Notes under the pieces: model-generated
What the model was told of the DNA's origin: nothing
Seen by the model: only the letters and a program-made list of their open reading frames with translations
Databases searched by the model: none
Source: JADKAV01 sp963704075
GTDB lineage: Bacteria; Actinomycetota; Actinomycetes; S36-B12; UBA10799
Assembly (NCBI GenBank): GCA_963704075.1
Contig: CAVPGV010000014.1
Coordinates: 106,402 to 170,401, forward strand
Direction: 5' to 3'
DNA length: 64,000 nucleotides
Shown: positions 47,311-56,916 of the stretch, piece by piece
Layout: every line of letters begins with the position of its first letter
How positions within the stretch are numbered: position 1 is the first letter of the stretch
Position numbers and translations under genes: made by a program

Positions 47311-50151
47311 TCACTTCGTCAGCATCGACGCCAGAAATGCCCCGGTATGACTGTTCGGGTCCTCAGCAACAGCCTCGGGAGTCCCCTGGGCGACGACTTG
47401 TCCACCGCCGCTGCCTCCTTCGGGACCCAGATCGATGATCCAGTCGACGGTCTTGATCACATCAAGGTTGTGCTCGATCACGATCACGGTGTTGCCCTTG
47501 TCCACCAGCGAGTGCAGCACGCCCAGCAGCCGCCGGACGTCTTCGAAGTGCAGACCGGTCGTGGGTTCGTCCAGGACATACACCGTCCGGCCGGTCGACC
47601 GGCGCTGCAGTTCGCTGGCGAGCTTGACCCGCTGAGCCTCACCACCGGACAGCGTCGGGGCCGGTTGACCCAGCCGCACGTAGCCCAGGCCGACGTCGAC
47701 GAGGGTGTTGAGATGGCGGGCGATGGCCGGGATGGCCGCGAAGAACTCGGCCGCGTCCTCGATGGGAAGGTCGAGCACCTCCGCGATGGTCTTGCCCTTG
47801 TAGTGGACCTCGAGGGTCTCGCGGTTGTACCGCGCCCCGTGGCATTCCGCACACGGCACGTAGACGTCGGGCAGGAAGTTCATCTCGATTCGCAGGGTCC
47901 CGTCACCGGTGCAGGCCTCACACCGGCCACCCTTGACGTTGAAGGAGAACCGGCCTGGGGCGTAGCCGCGGATCTTCGCCTCCTCGGTCTCCGCGAACAA
48001 TCGCCGGATGTGGTCGAACACTCCGGTGTACGTCGCCGGGTTCGAGCGTGGCGTGCGGCCGATCGGACCTTGGTCGACGTGCACGACCTTGTCCAGGTGG
48101 TCCACGCCGGTCACCGTGCGATGCCGCCCGGGCACCCGCCGAGCGGAGTGCAGTTCACGGGCCAGGACCGTGTAGAGCACATCGTTGACAAGGGTCGACT
48201 TGCCGGATCCCGAAACCCCCGTGACCGCCACCAGGACACCGAGCGGGAAGTCCACCGTGACGTTGCGCAGGTTATGCTCGCGGGCGTCATGCACGGTGAG
48301 CACCCGCCCCGGGTCGATCGGACGGCGGATAGGCGGCACCTCGATGCTGCGTCGCCCGGCCAAGTAGGCCCCGGTGATGGAGTCCTTGCTCTTCAGCAGC
48401 TCCTTCAGTGGGCCGGACACGACCACCTGGCCTCCGTGCTCACCGGCTGCCGGACCGATGTCCACGACCCAGTCCGAGGCTCTGATGGTGTCCTCGTCGT
48501 GCTCCACCACGATCAACGTGTTGCCGAGATCCCGCAGGCGCACCAGCGTCTCGATCAGGCGATGGTTGTCACGTTGATGCAAGCCGATGCTGGGTTCGTC
48601 CAGGACGTACAGAACGCCGACGAGTCCGCTGCCGATCTGAGTGGCCAAGCGGATGCGCTGCGCCTCTCCTCCGGCCAGAGTCCCGGCCGCCCGGTCCAGC
48701 GTCAGATAGTGCAACCCGACGTCGATGAGGAACCGCAGCCGGGCATTCACCTCCTTGAGCACCCGTTCGGCGATCTGCGCCTCACGGTCGTCGAGTTCCA
48801 CGTCGTCCAGGAACGCAGCGCAATCGGCGATCGGGAGGGCCGCGATCTCGGCGATGTTGCGGCCACCGATCGTCACCGCCAGGCTGAGCGGCTTCAAGCG
48901 TGCGCCCTGGCAGGCCGGACACGGGGTGTCGCGCATGTAGCCCGCGAACCTCTCCCGCATCGTGTCGGACTCCGACGTGGCGTGACGCCGCTCGACGAAG
49001 GGGATCACTCCCTCCCACCCGGTGGCGTATGTCCGCTCACGTCCGTACCGGTTCCGGTAGCGCACGACGACCTGCTCACCGCGACCGTGCAGCAGCACGT
49101 ACTGGACGTCGGACGGCAGGTCGGCGAACGGTGTGTCCATCGAGAAATGCAGTTCCTCCGCAAGTGCGGTCATCAACCGCTGGAAGTACTCCGACGAACT
49201 GCTGCCGGTCATCGGCGCGATGGCCCCCTCGGCCAGGGTGCGGCCGGGGTCGGGAATGACCAGTTCCGCGTCCACCTCCATGCGGGTGCCGAGCCCACCA
49301 CACTCGGCACAGGCGCCGAACGGGGAGTTGAACGAGAAACTGCGGGGTTCGAGCTCCTCGAAACTCAGGCCGTCGTCCATGCACGCGAGGTGTTCGCTGA
49401 AGGTCGACTGCCGCTGCGGATCGTCAGGCTCCAGGTCGACCCGGTCGATCACGACCACGCCACCACCGAGCCGCAATGCTGTCTCCACCGTGTCGGTAAG
49501 ACGTCGTTTGCCGGACTTCTTCGCCACCAGTCGGTCGACGACCACGGAGATCGAGTGCTTGACCTGCTTGCGGAGTTTGGGCACTTCGTCCAAGGCATAG
49601 GTCGTGCCGTCCACCTCCACCCTGGCGAAGCCTTGTGTCTGCAGCGAGCGGAACAGATCGACGAACTCTCCCTTGCGCTCCCGGACGACGGGCGCCAGCA
49701 CCTGGAAGCGGGTGCCCTCGGGCATCTGCAGGATCTGGTCCACGATTTGCTGCGGGGTCTGGCGCGACACCGGCTTGCCACACTTCGGGCAATGCGGTTC
49801 CCCGATCCGCGCGTACAACAGGCGCAGGTAGTCGTAGACCTCGGTGATGGTCCCCACCGTGGATCGCGGGTTCCGGTTCGTCGACTTCTGATCGATGGAC
49901 ACCGCCGGGCTGAGCCCCTCGATGAAATCGACGTCCGGCTTGTCGAGCTGGCCGAGGAACTGGCGGGCATACGCGGACAGTGACTCCACGTACCGGCGCT
50001 GGCCCTCCGCGAAGATGGTGTCGAACGCGAGGCTGGACTTGCCGGAACCGGACAGACCCGTGAACACGATGAGGGCATCCCGTGGCAACTCCACGTGGAT
50101 GTCCTTCAGATTGTGCTCTCGGGCACCTCGGACGATGAGTCGGTCCTGCAC
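47311..50151 (-). CDS. uvrA: Excinuclease ABC subunit A
   Basis: UvrA is the damage-sensing ATPase of nucleotide excision repair (946 aa). Two ABC ATPase units are present: Walker A GLSGSGKSS near residue 31 and GVSGSGKST near residue 650, with signatures TLAGGEAQRI and TLSGGEAQRVKLA. Zinc-binding Cys pairs are visible in CPKCGKPVS, CPACQGARLKP, CEACTGDG and CAECHGARY. The ATG at 50151 reads MQDRLIVRGAREHNL, the normal start. Confidence 0.97.
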   Translation of the reverse strand: MQDRLIVRGAREHNLKDIHVELPRDALIVFTGLSGSGKSSLAFDTIFAEGQRRYVESLSAYARQFLGQLDKPDVDFIEGLSPAVSIDQKSTNRNPRSTVGTITEVYDYLRLLYARIGEPHCPKCGKPVSRQTPQQIVDQILQMPEGTRFQVLAPVVRERKGEFVDLFRSLQTQGFARVEVDGTTYALDEVPKLRKQVKHSISVVVDRLVAKKSGKRRLTDTVETALRLGGGVVVIDRVDLEPDDPQRQSTFSEHLACMDDGLSFEELEPRSFSFNSPFGACAECGGLGTRMEVDAELVIPDPGRTLAEGAIAPMTGSSSSEYFQRLMTALAEELHFSMDTPFADLPSDVQYVLLHGRGEQVVVRYRNRYGRERTYATGWEGVIPFVERRHATSESDTMRERFAGYMRDTPCPACQGARLKPLSLAVTIGGRNIAEIAALPIADCAAFLDDVELDDREAQIAERVLKEVNARLRFLIDVGLHYLTLDRAAGTLAGGEAQRIRLATQIGSGLVGVLYVLDEPSIGLHQRDNHRLIETLVRLRDLGNTLIVVEHDEDTIRASDWVVDIGPAAGEHGGQVVVSGPLKELLKSKDSITGAYLAGRRSIEVPPIRRPIDPGRVLTVHDAREHNLRNVTVDFPLGVLVAVTGVSGSGKSTLVNDVLYTVLARELHSARRVPGRHRTVTGVDHLDKVVHVDQGPIGRTPRSNPATYTGVFDHIRRLFAETEEAKIRGYAPGRFSFNVKGGRCEACTGDGTLRIEMNFLPDVYVPCAECHGARYNRETLEVHYKGKTIAEVLDLPIEDAAEFFAAIPAIARHLNTLVDVGLGYVRLGQPAPTLSGGEAQRVKLASELQRRSTGRTVYVLDEPTTGLHFEDVRRLLGVLHSLVDKGNTVIVIEHNLDVIKTVDWIIDLGPEGGSGGGQVVAQGTPEAVAEDPNSHTGAFLASMLTK

Positions 50152-50222
50152 CTCACAAGGCTAACTGTCACCCCTGACAGCGCATCCGGGCACCGTGGCC
50201 CGTCGACCGATACCGTCGATGC

Positions 50223-50904
50223 GTGTCCGATCCCACCGATACCTGGCACTTCTTCGCCCGTCCATGGTTGGCTGCACTCGCACTCGCGTGGACCGTCGGC
50301 GTCATCGACTCCTTCTCCTTCGCCGAGTACGGCGTCTTCACCTCCAACCAGGCCGGCAACCTGGTCGTTCTCGGCAACGATCTGCCCAAGGATCCACAGC
50401 AGGCGACCCTCGCCGGGCTCTCGCTGCTCGGCGCGGTGGCCGGCGTCGCGATCGCCACTGTGCTGCAGCGACTGCTCGCGCGCGGTCCCTGGCTGAAGAT
50501 CGCGGTCCCCCTCGTCCTGATGATCCTGCTTGATGGGAGTCGCGTGGATCCTCCGCCATGTGGTCGGCAGCCCGCCGTCGGTGCTGGTCCCGGTGACCAG
50601 CGCCGCACTGGCCGGTCTCGCGACCGCCGTCTACCGGACCCCTGCGATCCAGGGCTGGATCACTGCGAACACCGGGGCGGTGCTCACGACGGTGCACACC
50701 GCCTTCCAGTCCGGTGAGCAACGCCGGGCCGCCCGCAAGCCCGTGCAACCCGCGATCATGATCACCGTCGGGTTCCTCTCCGGTGCGCTGCTCTGGGGGT
50801 CTGGAGTGTTCGGCAGCACCGACCCGACGCCGGTGGCGCTGGTACCGACCCTGGTCGCCCTTGCGTTCGCCGTCACCGACGCTCGCCGCGCGCAGACCCT
50901 GTAG
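50223..50904 (+). CDS. DUF1275 (YoaK) family membrane protein, one frameshift
   Basis: A membrane protein of about 226 residues with six predicted helices. The family hallmark GVIDSFSFAEYGVFTSNQ followed by AGNLVVLG is near residue 20. After VPLVLMILL the conserved protein continues in the next frame (MGVAWILRHVVG, then YRTPAIQGWITANTGAV). The break is near 50530, and the span of 682 bases is one over a multiple of three. Function of the family is unknown. It diverges from uvrA. Confidence 0.8.
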
Positions 50905-50934
50905 GGTCCTGCATCTCGCGAGTAGATTGGACTC

Positions 50935-51588
50935 ATGACCTACTCCGGGAGAACACATGTCGGTGGACCGGCGGACGTCCATGAACTGGGTCTGCTGACC
51001 ATCTCCAAACTGGCCGTCGGACCGATGGACAACAACACGTACCTGCTGCGCTGCCGGAGGACCGGTGAGCAACTCCTCATCGACGCGGCCGCCGAGCCGG
51101 ACCGCATCCTCGACCTGATCGGTGACGGCGGGCTGGCCACCGTGGTCACGACCCATGCGCACCCGGACCACTGGGGCGCGCTGGCCGCGGTGCGGGAAGC
51201 GACGGGTGCGGTGTCGGTGGCTCACCAGGTCGATGCGGCGACGTTGGACGATCTGATCGATCGCACTGTGACCGATGGTGACCAGGTGCAGGTGGGTGAG
51301 CAGTTCCTCACCGTGATGCATCTGGTGGGCCACACACCGGGGTCGATCGCGCTGCTCTATGACGATCCGATGGGCCAGCCACACCTGTTCACCGGCGACT
51401 GCCTGTTCCCCGGCGGCGTGGGCAAGACCTGGAGCCCGGAGGACTTCGACAGTCTCCTGGGAGACGTCCGACGCAAGATCTTCGATGCGCTGCCCGACGA
51501 GACGTGGGTGTATCCCGGCCACGGCAACGACACCACGGTCGGCACCGAACGCCCGGCATTGGCTGAATGGGAAGCCCGCCGCTGGTGA
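50935..51588 (+). CDS. Metallo-beta-lactamase fold hydrolase
   Basis: A 217-residue MBL-fold enzyme of the glyoxalase II-like group. The metal motif THAHPDHWGA is near residue 79, further ligands are in HLVGHTPGSIAL and FTGDCLFPGG, and the last His is in YPGHGNDTTVG. A gene of this type next to uvrA is common in actinobacteria. The substrate is not known; a thioester hydrolase is possible. Confidence 0.88.
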   Translation: MTYSGRTHVGGPADVHELGLLTISKLAVGPMDNNTYLLRCRRTGEQLLIDAAAEPDRILDLIGDGGLATVVTTHAHPDHWGALAAVREATGAVSVAHQVDAATLDDLIDRTVTDGDQVQVGEQFLTVMHLVGHTPGSIALLYDDPMGQPHLFTGDCLFPGGVGKTWSPEDFDSLLGDVRRKIFDALPDETWVYPGHGNDTTVGTERPALAEWEARRW

Positions 51589-51753
51589 TGCGCGGACCTC
51601 TACAACGTCAGGCACGCTGCCGCAGAAGCCTCCAGCCATTGCGGCCAGTTGGATGCTGATCCGTCGGTTACGTGAGCCTGACGCATTCGTCACCCCATCG
51701 GTCCCACGACCTTTCGTACAACGCGGCGTGAGGTGCGGGCAAAGCTAGGGCGC

Positions 51754-53070
51754 CTACGGGGCGGTCTCTATCCGCATGCGCAGGGTGTCGTAGATGGGCG
51801 GCGCCTTGCGAATCGTGCAGATCACCATCGCGATACCCGCGGCGAGCAGCATGGGGATCAAAACCGTCGTGGTCGCGGTCATCTCCACGATCAGCACGAC
51901 GCCGGTGACCGGTGCCCGCACGACGGCGGCGAAGAACGTGGACATGCCCACCATCGCGAACGCCTCGACGGACAGGTTCCACGACGGAACCATCACGTTG
52001 AGGGTGCTCGCCGTGAGGGCTCCGATCGAGGCGCCCACCACCAGCAGCGGCGCGAAGAGTCCCCCCGCGGTGCCGGCCGCGTACGACAGGGGGCCGAGGA
52101 ACCACCGCACCACGAACACCACCAGCAGCGTCGAGATGGGTAGGCCCACGACCAGCACCCGGTCGCCGAGCACCTCACCCCCGCCGACCAGCCAGGGTGC
52201 GATCACGCCCAGCGCCCCGACCAGGGCACCGATCAGAGCCGCCCGTAACTCCGGCAGCACTCCTGTCATCCGCTCCATCAGGTCGAGCATGAGAATCACA
52301 AGCCGGTTGTAGTGGATTCCCAGCCACCCGATGAGAAGCGCCATGGGGGCGTAGATCAGCAGATGCCACAACGGGCTGTCCGGTATCGGCGACACCGGGA
52401 ACACGGGATCGGATCCCACGATGGGCCGGGCAACGGCGAGCGCGACCGCGGCCGAGATCAAGGTGGCGACCACGAGCCGGGTACGAATCGCGCGCGCCAG
52501 TTCCTCGAAGACGAACACCGCTCCCCCGGTCGGGGCGCTGAACGCCACGCCCAGACCGGCCCCGGCCAGCGCCGCGCTCAACGAACGGGTGTCGTTGGGA
52601 TGCAGCCTGCTGCGACGGCCGATCTCCGCGCCCACCGATGCGCCCATCTGCACGGTCGGGCCCTCCCTGCCCAGCGCCATCCCCACTCCGAGCGCCAACG
52701 AACCCCCGACGAATTTCGCCGGGACCACCCGCCAGGGAGCGGGCGGCGACTCGTGGCGCATCATGGCCTCCACGCGCTGCACGCCACTACCCGCCGACTC
52801 CGGAGACCAACGCACGATCAGCCTGGCCAGCCCGACCGCGACTGCCGCCCCCAGCACGGGCAGCAGCAGGCGCCAGCCGCCGAGGTCCCGGGCCCATAGC
52901 AGGAACTGCTCCCAGAGCCGCCAGGATTCGATCAGCACCAGCCGGAAGGCTCCGCCCAGCAGACCGGTCAGTGCTCCCCCCAGCACCGCCAGGAAGGCGA
53001 GCCGAACCAGCCCTGTGAGTTCGCTGTCGTCAGGTGGCGGTGCGTCCTGCACAGCGTCGGGAGATGGCAC
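51754..53070 (-). CDS. ClC family chloride channel/transporter
   Basis: A 438-residue ClC protein with about ten or more helices. The selectivity motifs are recognisable: GSGVQRVEAM (for GSGIP) near residue 93, and GREGPTVQMGA near 132. There is no gating Glu change in GREGP. No C-terminal CBS domains are present. It may be a Cl-/H+ exchanger; which type cannot be told by eye. Confidence 0.9.
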   Translation of the reverse strand: MPSPDAVQDAPPPDDSELTGLVRLAFLAVLGGALTGLLGGAFRLVLIESWRLWEQFLLWARDLGGWRLLLPVLGAAVAVGLARLIVRWSPESAGSGVQRVEAMMRHESPPAPWRVVPAKFVGGSLALGVGMALGREGPTVQMGASVGAEIGRRSRLHPNDTRSLSAALAGAGLGVAFSAPTGGAVFVFEELARAIRTRLVVATLISAAVALAVARPIVGSDPVFPVSPIPDSPLWHLLIYAPMALLIGWLGIHYNRLVILMLDLMERMTGVLPELRAALIGALVGALGVIAPWLVGGGEVLGDRVLVVGLPISTLLVVFVVRWFLGPLSYAAGTAGGLFAPLLVVGASIGALTASTLNVMVPSWNLSVEAFAMVGMSTFFAAVVRAPVTGVVLIVEMTATTTVLIPMLLAAGIAMVICTIRKAPPIYDTLRMRIETAP

Positions 53071-53099
53071 ACGCGCGAGTGTAGGTGTTCGGGTGGCGC

Positions 53100-54089
53100 C
53101 TATTCATCCCGTCCGGCCCCCGTGTCCACGTAACGCTCGTGGAGCAGACTCGCGATCACCGTGACCGCGAGTATCCCGACGATCACCGCGAGGCTGGTCC
53201 AGTTCGAGATCACCGGGACATCGAACGGCTCACCGCCGTTGAGGAAGCTCAGGGTGTTCTCGTGCATCGCGGTCAGGATCAGCTTGACTCCGATGAAACC
53301 GAGCACCGCCGCCAGGCCGACACCGAGGAAGACCAACCGGTCCAGCAGGTTGCCCAGCAGGAAGTACAACTGCCGAAGACCCATCAGCGCGAACACGTTG
53401 GCCGTGAAGACGATGAACGGGATCTGGGTCAGGCCGAAGATGGCCGGAATGCTGTCCAGCGCGAACAGCAGATCCGTCGTGCCGATGGCGATGAGCACGA
53501 CGAGCATCGGCGTGAACATCCGTCGTCCTGCCACCACCGTGCGCATCTTCGTGCCCTCGAACTCCTGGGACACCGGGACCAGCCGGGCCACGAACCGGAC
53601 GACCACGTTCTCCTTGTACTCCTCGTCGGTGTCCTCACCGTGCGTGGCCAGGCGCACGGCGGTGAGGATCAGGAAGAACCCGAAGATGTAGAACACCCAC
53701 GAGAACGAGGCGATCACCGCCGCCCCGAGCGCGATGAAGATCCCGCGCAGTACCAGCGCGATGATGATGCCCCACATCAGCACGTACTGCTGCAGGTGCC
53801 GGGGGACGTAGAAGCGAGCCATGATCAGCACGAAGACGAACAGATTGTCCACGCTCAGGGAGTACTCCGTGAGCCACCCCGCGAAGAACTGAACGCCGAT
53901 GTCGGCGCCGAACTGCCAGCCCAGGAACAATCCGAACGCGATCGCGCTGCCGATGAAGAAGCCCAGCCAGCGCAACAACTCAGGCGTCTGCGGAACATGC
54001 GGCCGACGTCCGACGATCCAGAAGTCGATCGTGAACAGGATCACGAATCCGACGATGGTGGCAGCCCACAGCCACCCGGGGACTGTCAC
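53100..54089 (-). CDS. TerC family membrane protein
   Basis: A 329-residue TerC/Alx-type protein with about eight helices. Family motifs LSVDNLFVFVLIMARF near residue 80 and FALDSIPAIFGLTQ near 205 carry the acidic residues linked to metal (manganese) transport in relatives. Also visible are RHLQQYVLMWGI and IGVKLILTAMHEN. The GTG at 54089 overlaps the uvrB stop by four bases. Confidence 0.92.
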   Translation of the reverse strand: MTVPGWLWAATIVGFVILFTIDFWIVGRRPHVPQTPELLRWLGFFIGSAIAFGLFLGWQFGADIGVQFFAGWLTEYSLSVDNLFVFVLIMARFYVPRHLQQYVLMWGIIIALVLRGIFIALGAAVIASFSWVFYIFGFFLILTAVRLATHGEDTDEEYKENVVVRFVARLVPVSQEFEGTKMRTVVAGRRMFTPMLVVLIAIGTTDLLFALDSIPAIFGLTQIPFIVFTANVFALMGLRQLYFLLGNLLDRLVFLGVGLAAVLGFIGVKLILTAMHENTLSFLNGGEPFDVPVISNWTSLAVIVGILAVTVIASLLHERYVDTGAGRDE

Positions 54090-56188
54090 GAACGTGCGTC
54101 CTGCATACCCCGAAGCTCCTTCTTCAACTCCGCCACCTCATCGCGGTATCGGGCCGCCACCTCGAACTGCAGTTCCTCGGCCGCGTTGTGCATCGCCTGC
54201 GTGAGTTGTTCTATCAGATCGGTCAGATCCTGCGCCGGCATGGATGCCAGGGACGCCGCATGTCGACCGACGTCGGCGGCCGGCGCCTTGGGTCCGACCC
54301 CGCGGCTGAGGCCCCGCCCCGAGCCTGCCAGCAACTCCTGGGTGTCAGCGTCCTCGCGGGCCAGCAGGTCCGTGATGTCGGCGATCTTCTTGCGGATCGG
54401 TTGCGGGTCGACGCCCATCGACTCGTTGTAGGCCGTCTGTTTGGCTCGTCGGCGATTCGTCTCATCGATGGCGATCCGCATCGACGGCGTGATCTTGTCG
54501 GCGTACATGTGCACTTGTCCGGAGACGTTGCGCGCAGCCCGACCGATGGTCTGGATGAGGCTGCGTTCGGACCGCAGGAACCCTTCCTTGTCCGCGTCGA
54601 GAATGCTGACGAGACTGACCTCCGGCAGGTCGAGACCCTCGCGCAGCAGGTTGATCCCCACCAGGACGTCGTACTCGCCAAGCCTCAGTTCCCGCAGGAG
54701 TTCCACCCGACGCAACGTGTCCACCTCGGAGTGCAGATAGCGCACCCGAACACCGTTCTCCAGCAGGTAGTCGGTGAGGTCCTCGGCCATCTTCTTGGTC
54801 AGGGTCGTGACCAGCACGCGTTCGTCGCGTTCCGCGCGCGCATGGATCTCCGTCATGAGGTCGTCGATCTGACCGCGGGTCGGCTTCACCACGATCTCCG
54901 GGTCGATCAGTCCAGTCGGGCGGATGACCTGCTCGACCACATCCCCGCCGACTCTGCTCAACTCGTAGGGCCCGGGCGTCGCCGACAGATAGACCGTCTG
55001 TCCGATCCGGTCCACGAACTCCTCCCAGCGCAGGGGGCGGTTGTCCATCGCACTGGGCAGCCGGAATCCGTGTTCCACGAGGTTGCGCTTGCGGCTCATG
55101 TCGCCCTCGTACATGCCGCCGATCTGGGGCACCGTCACGTGCGACTCGTCGATCACCAGCAGGAAGTCCTCCGGGAAGTAGTCGATCAAGCAGTTGGGGG
55201 CGGAGCCGGGGGCGCGACCGTCGATGTGCCGCGAGTAGTTCTCGATGCCGTTGCAGAAGCCGACCTGCTGCATCATCTCCACGTCGTACTGGGTGCGCAT
55301 CCGCAAACGTTGCGCCTCCAGCTGATGATTGCCCCGCTCGAGTTCAGCGAGCCGTTCCTGCAGTTCCTGTTCGATTCCCCCGATCGCGCGATTCATGCGT
55401 TCGGGCCCGGCGACATAGTGCGTCGCGGGAAATACGTAGAGCTCCGTGTCCTCGGTGAGGATCTCGCCGGTGACGGGGTGCAGGGTCATGAGCCTTTCGA
55501 CTTCATCGCCGAAGAACTCGATGCGAACCGGATGCTCCTCGTACATCGGGAAGACCTCGACTGTGTCTCCCCGCACGCGGAAGGTGCCTCTGGTGAACGA
55601 GAGGTCATTGCGGGCGTACTGGATCTGCACGAGCCGGCGCAGCATCGAGTCGCGATCGACCTCATCCCCGACGCGCAGTCGCACCATTCGGTCCACGTAC
55701 TCCTGCGGAGTGCCGAGGCCGTAGATGGCGCTCACGGTGGCGACCACCACCACGTCGCGACGGGTGAGCAGGCTGTTGGTCGCGCTGTGCCGCAACCGCT
55801 CGACCTCCTGGTTGATGGAGGAGTCCTTCTCGATGAAGGTGTCCGTCTGGGGGATGTAGGCCTCAGGCTGGTAGTAGTCGTAGTAGCTGACGAAGTACTC
55901 GACGGCGTTGTTGGGCAGCAATTCCCGGAACTCGTTGGCCAGTTGTGCCGCAAGCGTCTTGTTCGGGGCCATCACCAGCGTGGGGCGCTGCAACCTCTCG
56001 ACGATCCACGCCGTCGTGGCACTCTTGCCGGTCCCGGTCGCCCCGAGCAGCACCACGTCCTGCGCGCCGGCCTGGATGCGGCGTGCGATCTCCTCGATCG
56101 CGGCGGGCTGGTCACCGGCTGGCTGGTACTCGCTGATCACCTCGAACGGGGCGACCGTGCGCTGCAGGTCGGTAACTGGTCTGGCCAT
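54086..56188 (-). CDS. uvrB: Excinuclease ABC subunit B
   Basis: UvrB is the damage-verifying helicase of nucleotide excision repair (700 aa). Walker A GATGTGKSATTAW is near residue 51, the beta-hairpin YYDYYQPEAYIPQTDTFIEKD (quoted in part) near 105, and helicase motif IDESHVT further on. The C-terminal UVR domain (LQFEVAARYRDEVAELKKEL) binds UvrC. With uvrA and uvrC in the window the whole incision system is encoded here. Confidence 0.97.
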   Translation of the reverse strand: MARPVTDLQRTVAPFEVISEYQPAGDQPAAIEEIARRIQAGAQDVVLLGATGTGKSATTAWIVERLQRPTLVMAPNKTLAAQLANEFRELLPNNAVEYFVSYYDYYQPEAYIPQTDTFIEKDSSINQEVERLRHSATNSLLTRRDVVVVATVSAIYGLGTPQEYVDRMVRLRVGDEVDRDSMLRRLVQIQYARNDLSFTRGTFRVRGDTVEVFPMYEEHPVRIEFFGDEVERLMTLHPVTGEILTEDTELYVFPATHYVAGPERMNRAIGGIEQELQERLAELERGNHQLEAQRLRMRTQYDVEMMQQVGFCNGIENYSRHIDGRAPGSAPNCLIDYFPEDFLLVIDESHVTVPQIGGMYEGDMSRKRNLVEHGFRLPSAMDNRPLRWEEFVDRIGQTVYLSATPGPYELSRVGGDVVEQVIRPTGLIDPEIVVKPTRGQIDDLMTEIHARAERDERVLVTTLTKKMAEDLTDYLLENGVRVRYLHSEVDTLRRVELLRELRLGEYDVLVGINLLREGLDLPEVSLVSILDADKEGFLRSERSLIQTIGRAARNVSGQVHMYADKITPSMRIAIDETNRRRAKQTAYNESMGVDPQPIRKKIADITDLLAREDADTQELLAGSGRGLSRGVGPKAPAADVGRHAASLASMPAQDLTDLIEQLTQAMHNAAEELQFEVAARYRDEVAELKKELRGMQDARS

Positions 56189-56240
56189 GGCACAACGCTA
56201 CGCGCAGGCTGCGACATCGCGGCGGCGGTTTGGGCGCATG

Positions 56241-56287
56241 GACTTTGGACGCATATGGTCACTGACTGGCGCGAACCGACCAAAGTC
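56241..56287. repeat. Palindromic dispersed repeat, family B copy 2
   Basis: A 47-base element with ends GACTTTGG and CCAAAGTC, lying between the divergent uvrB and coaE genes. Its reverse complement matches the copy at 14767-14813 at the ends and in the core (CGCGCCAGTCAGTGACC). Position next to two divergent starts would allow a regulatory effect. Confidence 0.75.
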
Positions 56288-56315
56288 CCCTCGCGCAGGC
56301 CGATACCCTCGGCCT

Positions 56316-56906
56316 ATGCGGCGCATCGGGCTCACCGGCGGCATCGGGTCCGGCAAGTCGACGGTTTCGGCGATGCTGGCCGACCTCGGCGCCCACGTGA
56401 TCGACGCCGACGCGATCGCCCGCGAAGTGGTGGCACCCGGTACCGAGGGGCTGGCTGCGCTCGTTGAGGCGTTCGGGCCGGACATCCTGGCCCTGGATGG
56501 GTCGCTGAACCGGGCCGCTCTGGCGGACAGAGCGTTCGCCGATGAGTCGGCCCGCCAGCGCCTCAATGCGATAACGCACCCCCGGATTGCCGCACGGACA
56601 GCCGAACTGATGCGCAAGATTCCCGATGACGCGGTCCTCGTGCACGACGTGCCGCTGCTGGTGGAGGTCGGTCTGCAGGACGCCTACGACATGGTCCTGG
56701 TCGTGGACGCCCCGGACGACGTGCGCGTCCGACGGCTGCTCGAGCGAGGCCTGGACGAGCAGGACGCTCGAGCGCGGATCGCCGCGCAGGCCACCCGCGA
56801 GCAGCGGCTCGCGGTGGCGGATGTGGTCCTGGACAACTCCGGAAGCCTGAGCGACCTGCGTGAACAGGTCGAGCGCGCGTGGACGACGATCGCAGGTGTC
56901 GGATAA
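56316..56906 (+). CDS. coaE: Dephospho-CoA kinase
   Basis: CoaE carries out the last step of coenzyme A synthesis. The 196-residue product has Walker A GLTGGIGSGKSTVSAM at residue 5, DADAIAREVV near 34, and the substrate-binding HPRIAAR and VHDVPLLVEVG. The ATG at 56316 is the natural start; the long open frame upstream is antisense to uvrB. No C-terminal extension, unlike the longer mycobacterial form. Confidence 0.95.
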   Translation: MRRIGLTGGIGSGKSTVSAMLADLGAHVIDADAIAREVVAPGTEGLAALVEAFGPDILALDGSLNRAALADRAFADESARQRLNAITHPRIAARTAELMRKIPDDAVLVHDVPLLVEVGLQDAYDMVLVVDAPDDVRVRRLLERGLDEQDARARIAAQATREQRLAVADVVLDNSGSLSDLREQVERAWTTIAGVG

Positions 56907-56916
56907 CGCCGCCATC

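Noticed and set aside
47128..49983. 951-codon open frame on the plus strand
   Set aside because: It is antisense to uvrA and shows no recognisable domain.
54188..56467. 759-codon open frame on the plus strand
   Set aside because: It is antisense to uvrB with no domain; coaE downstream lies in a different frame.
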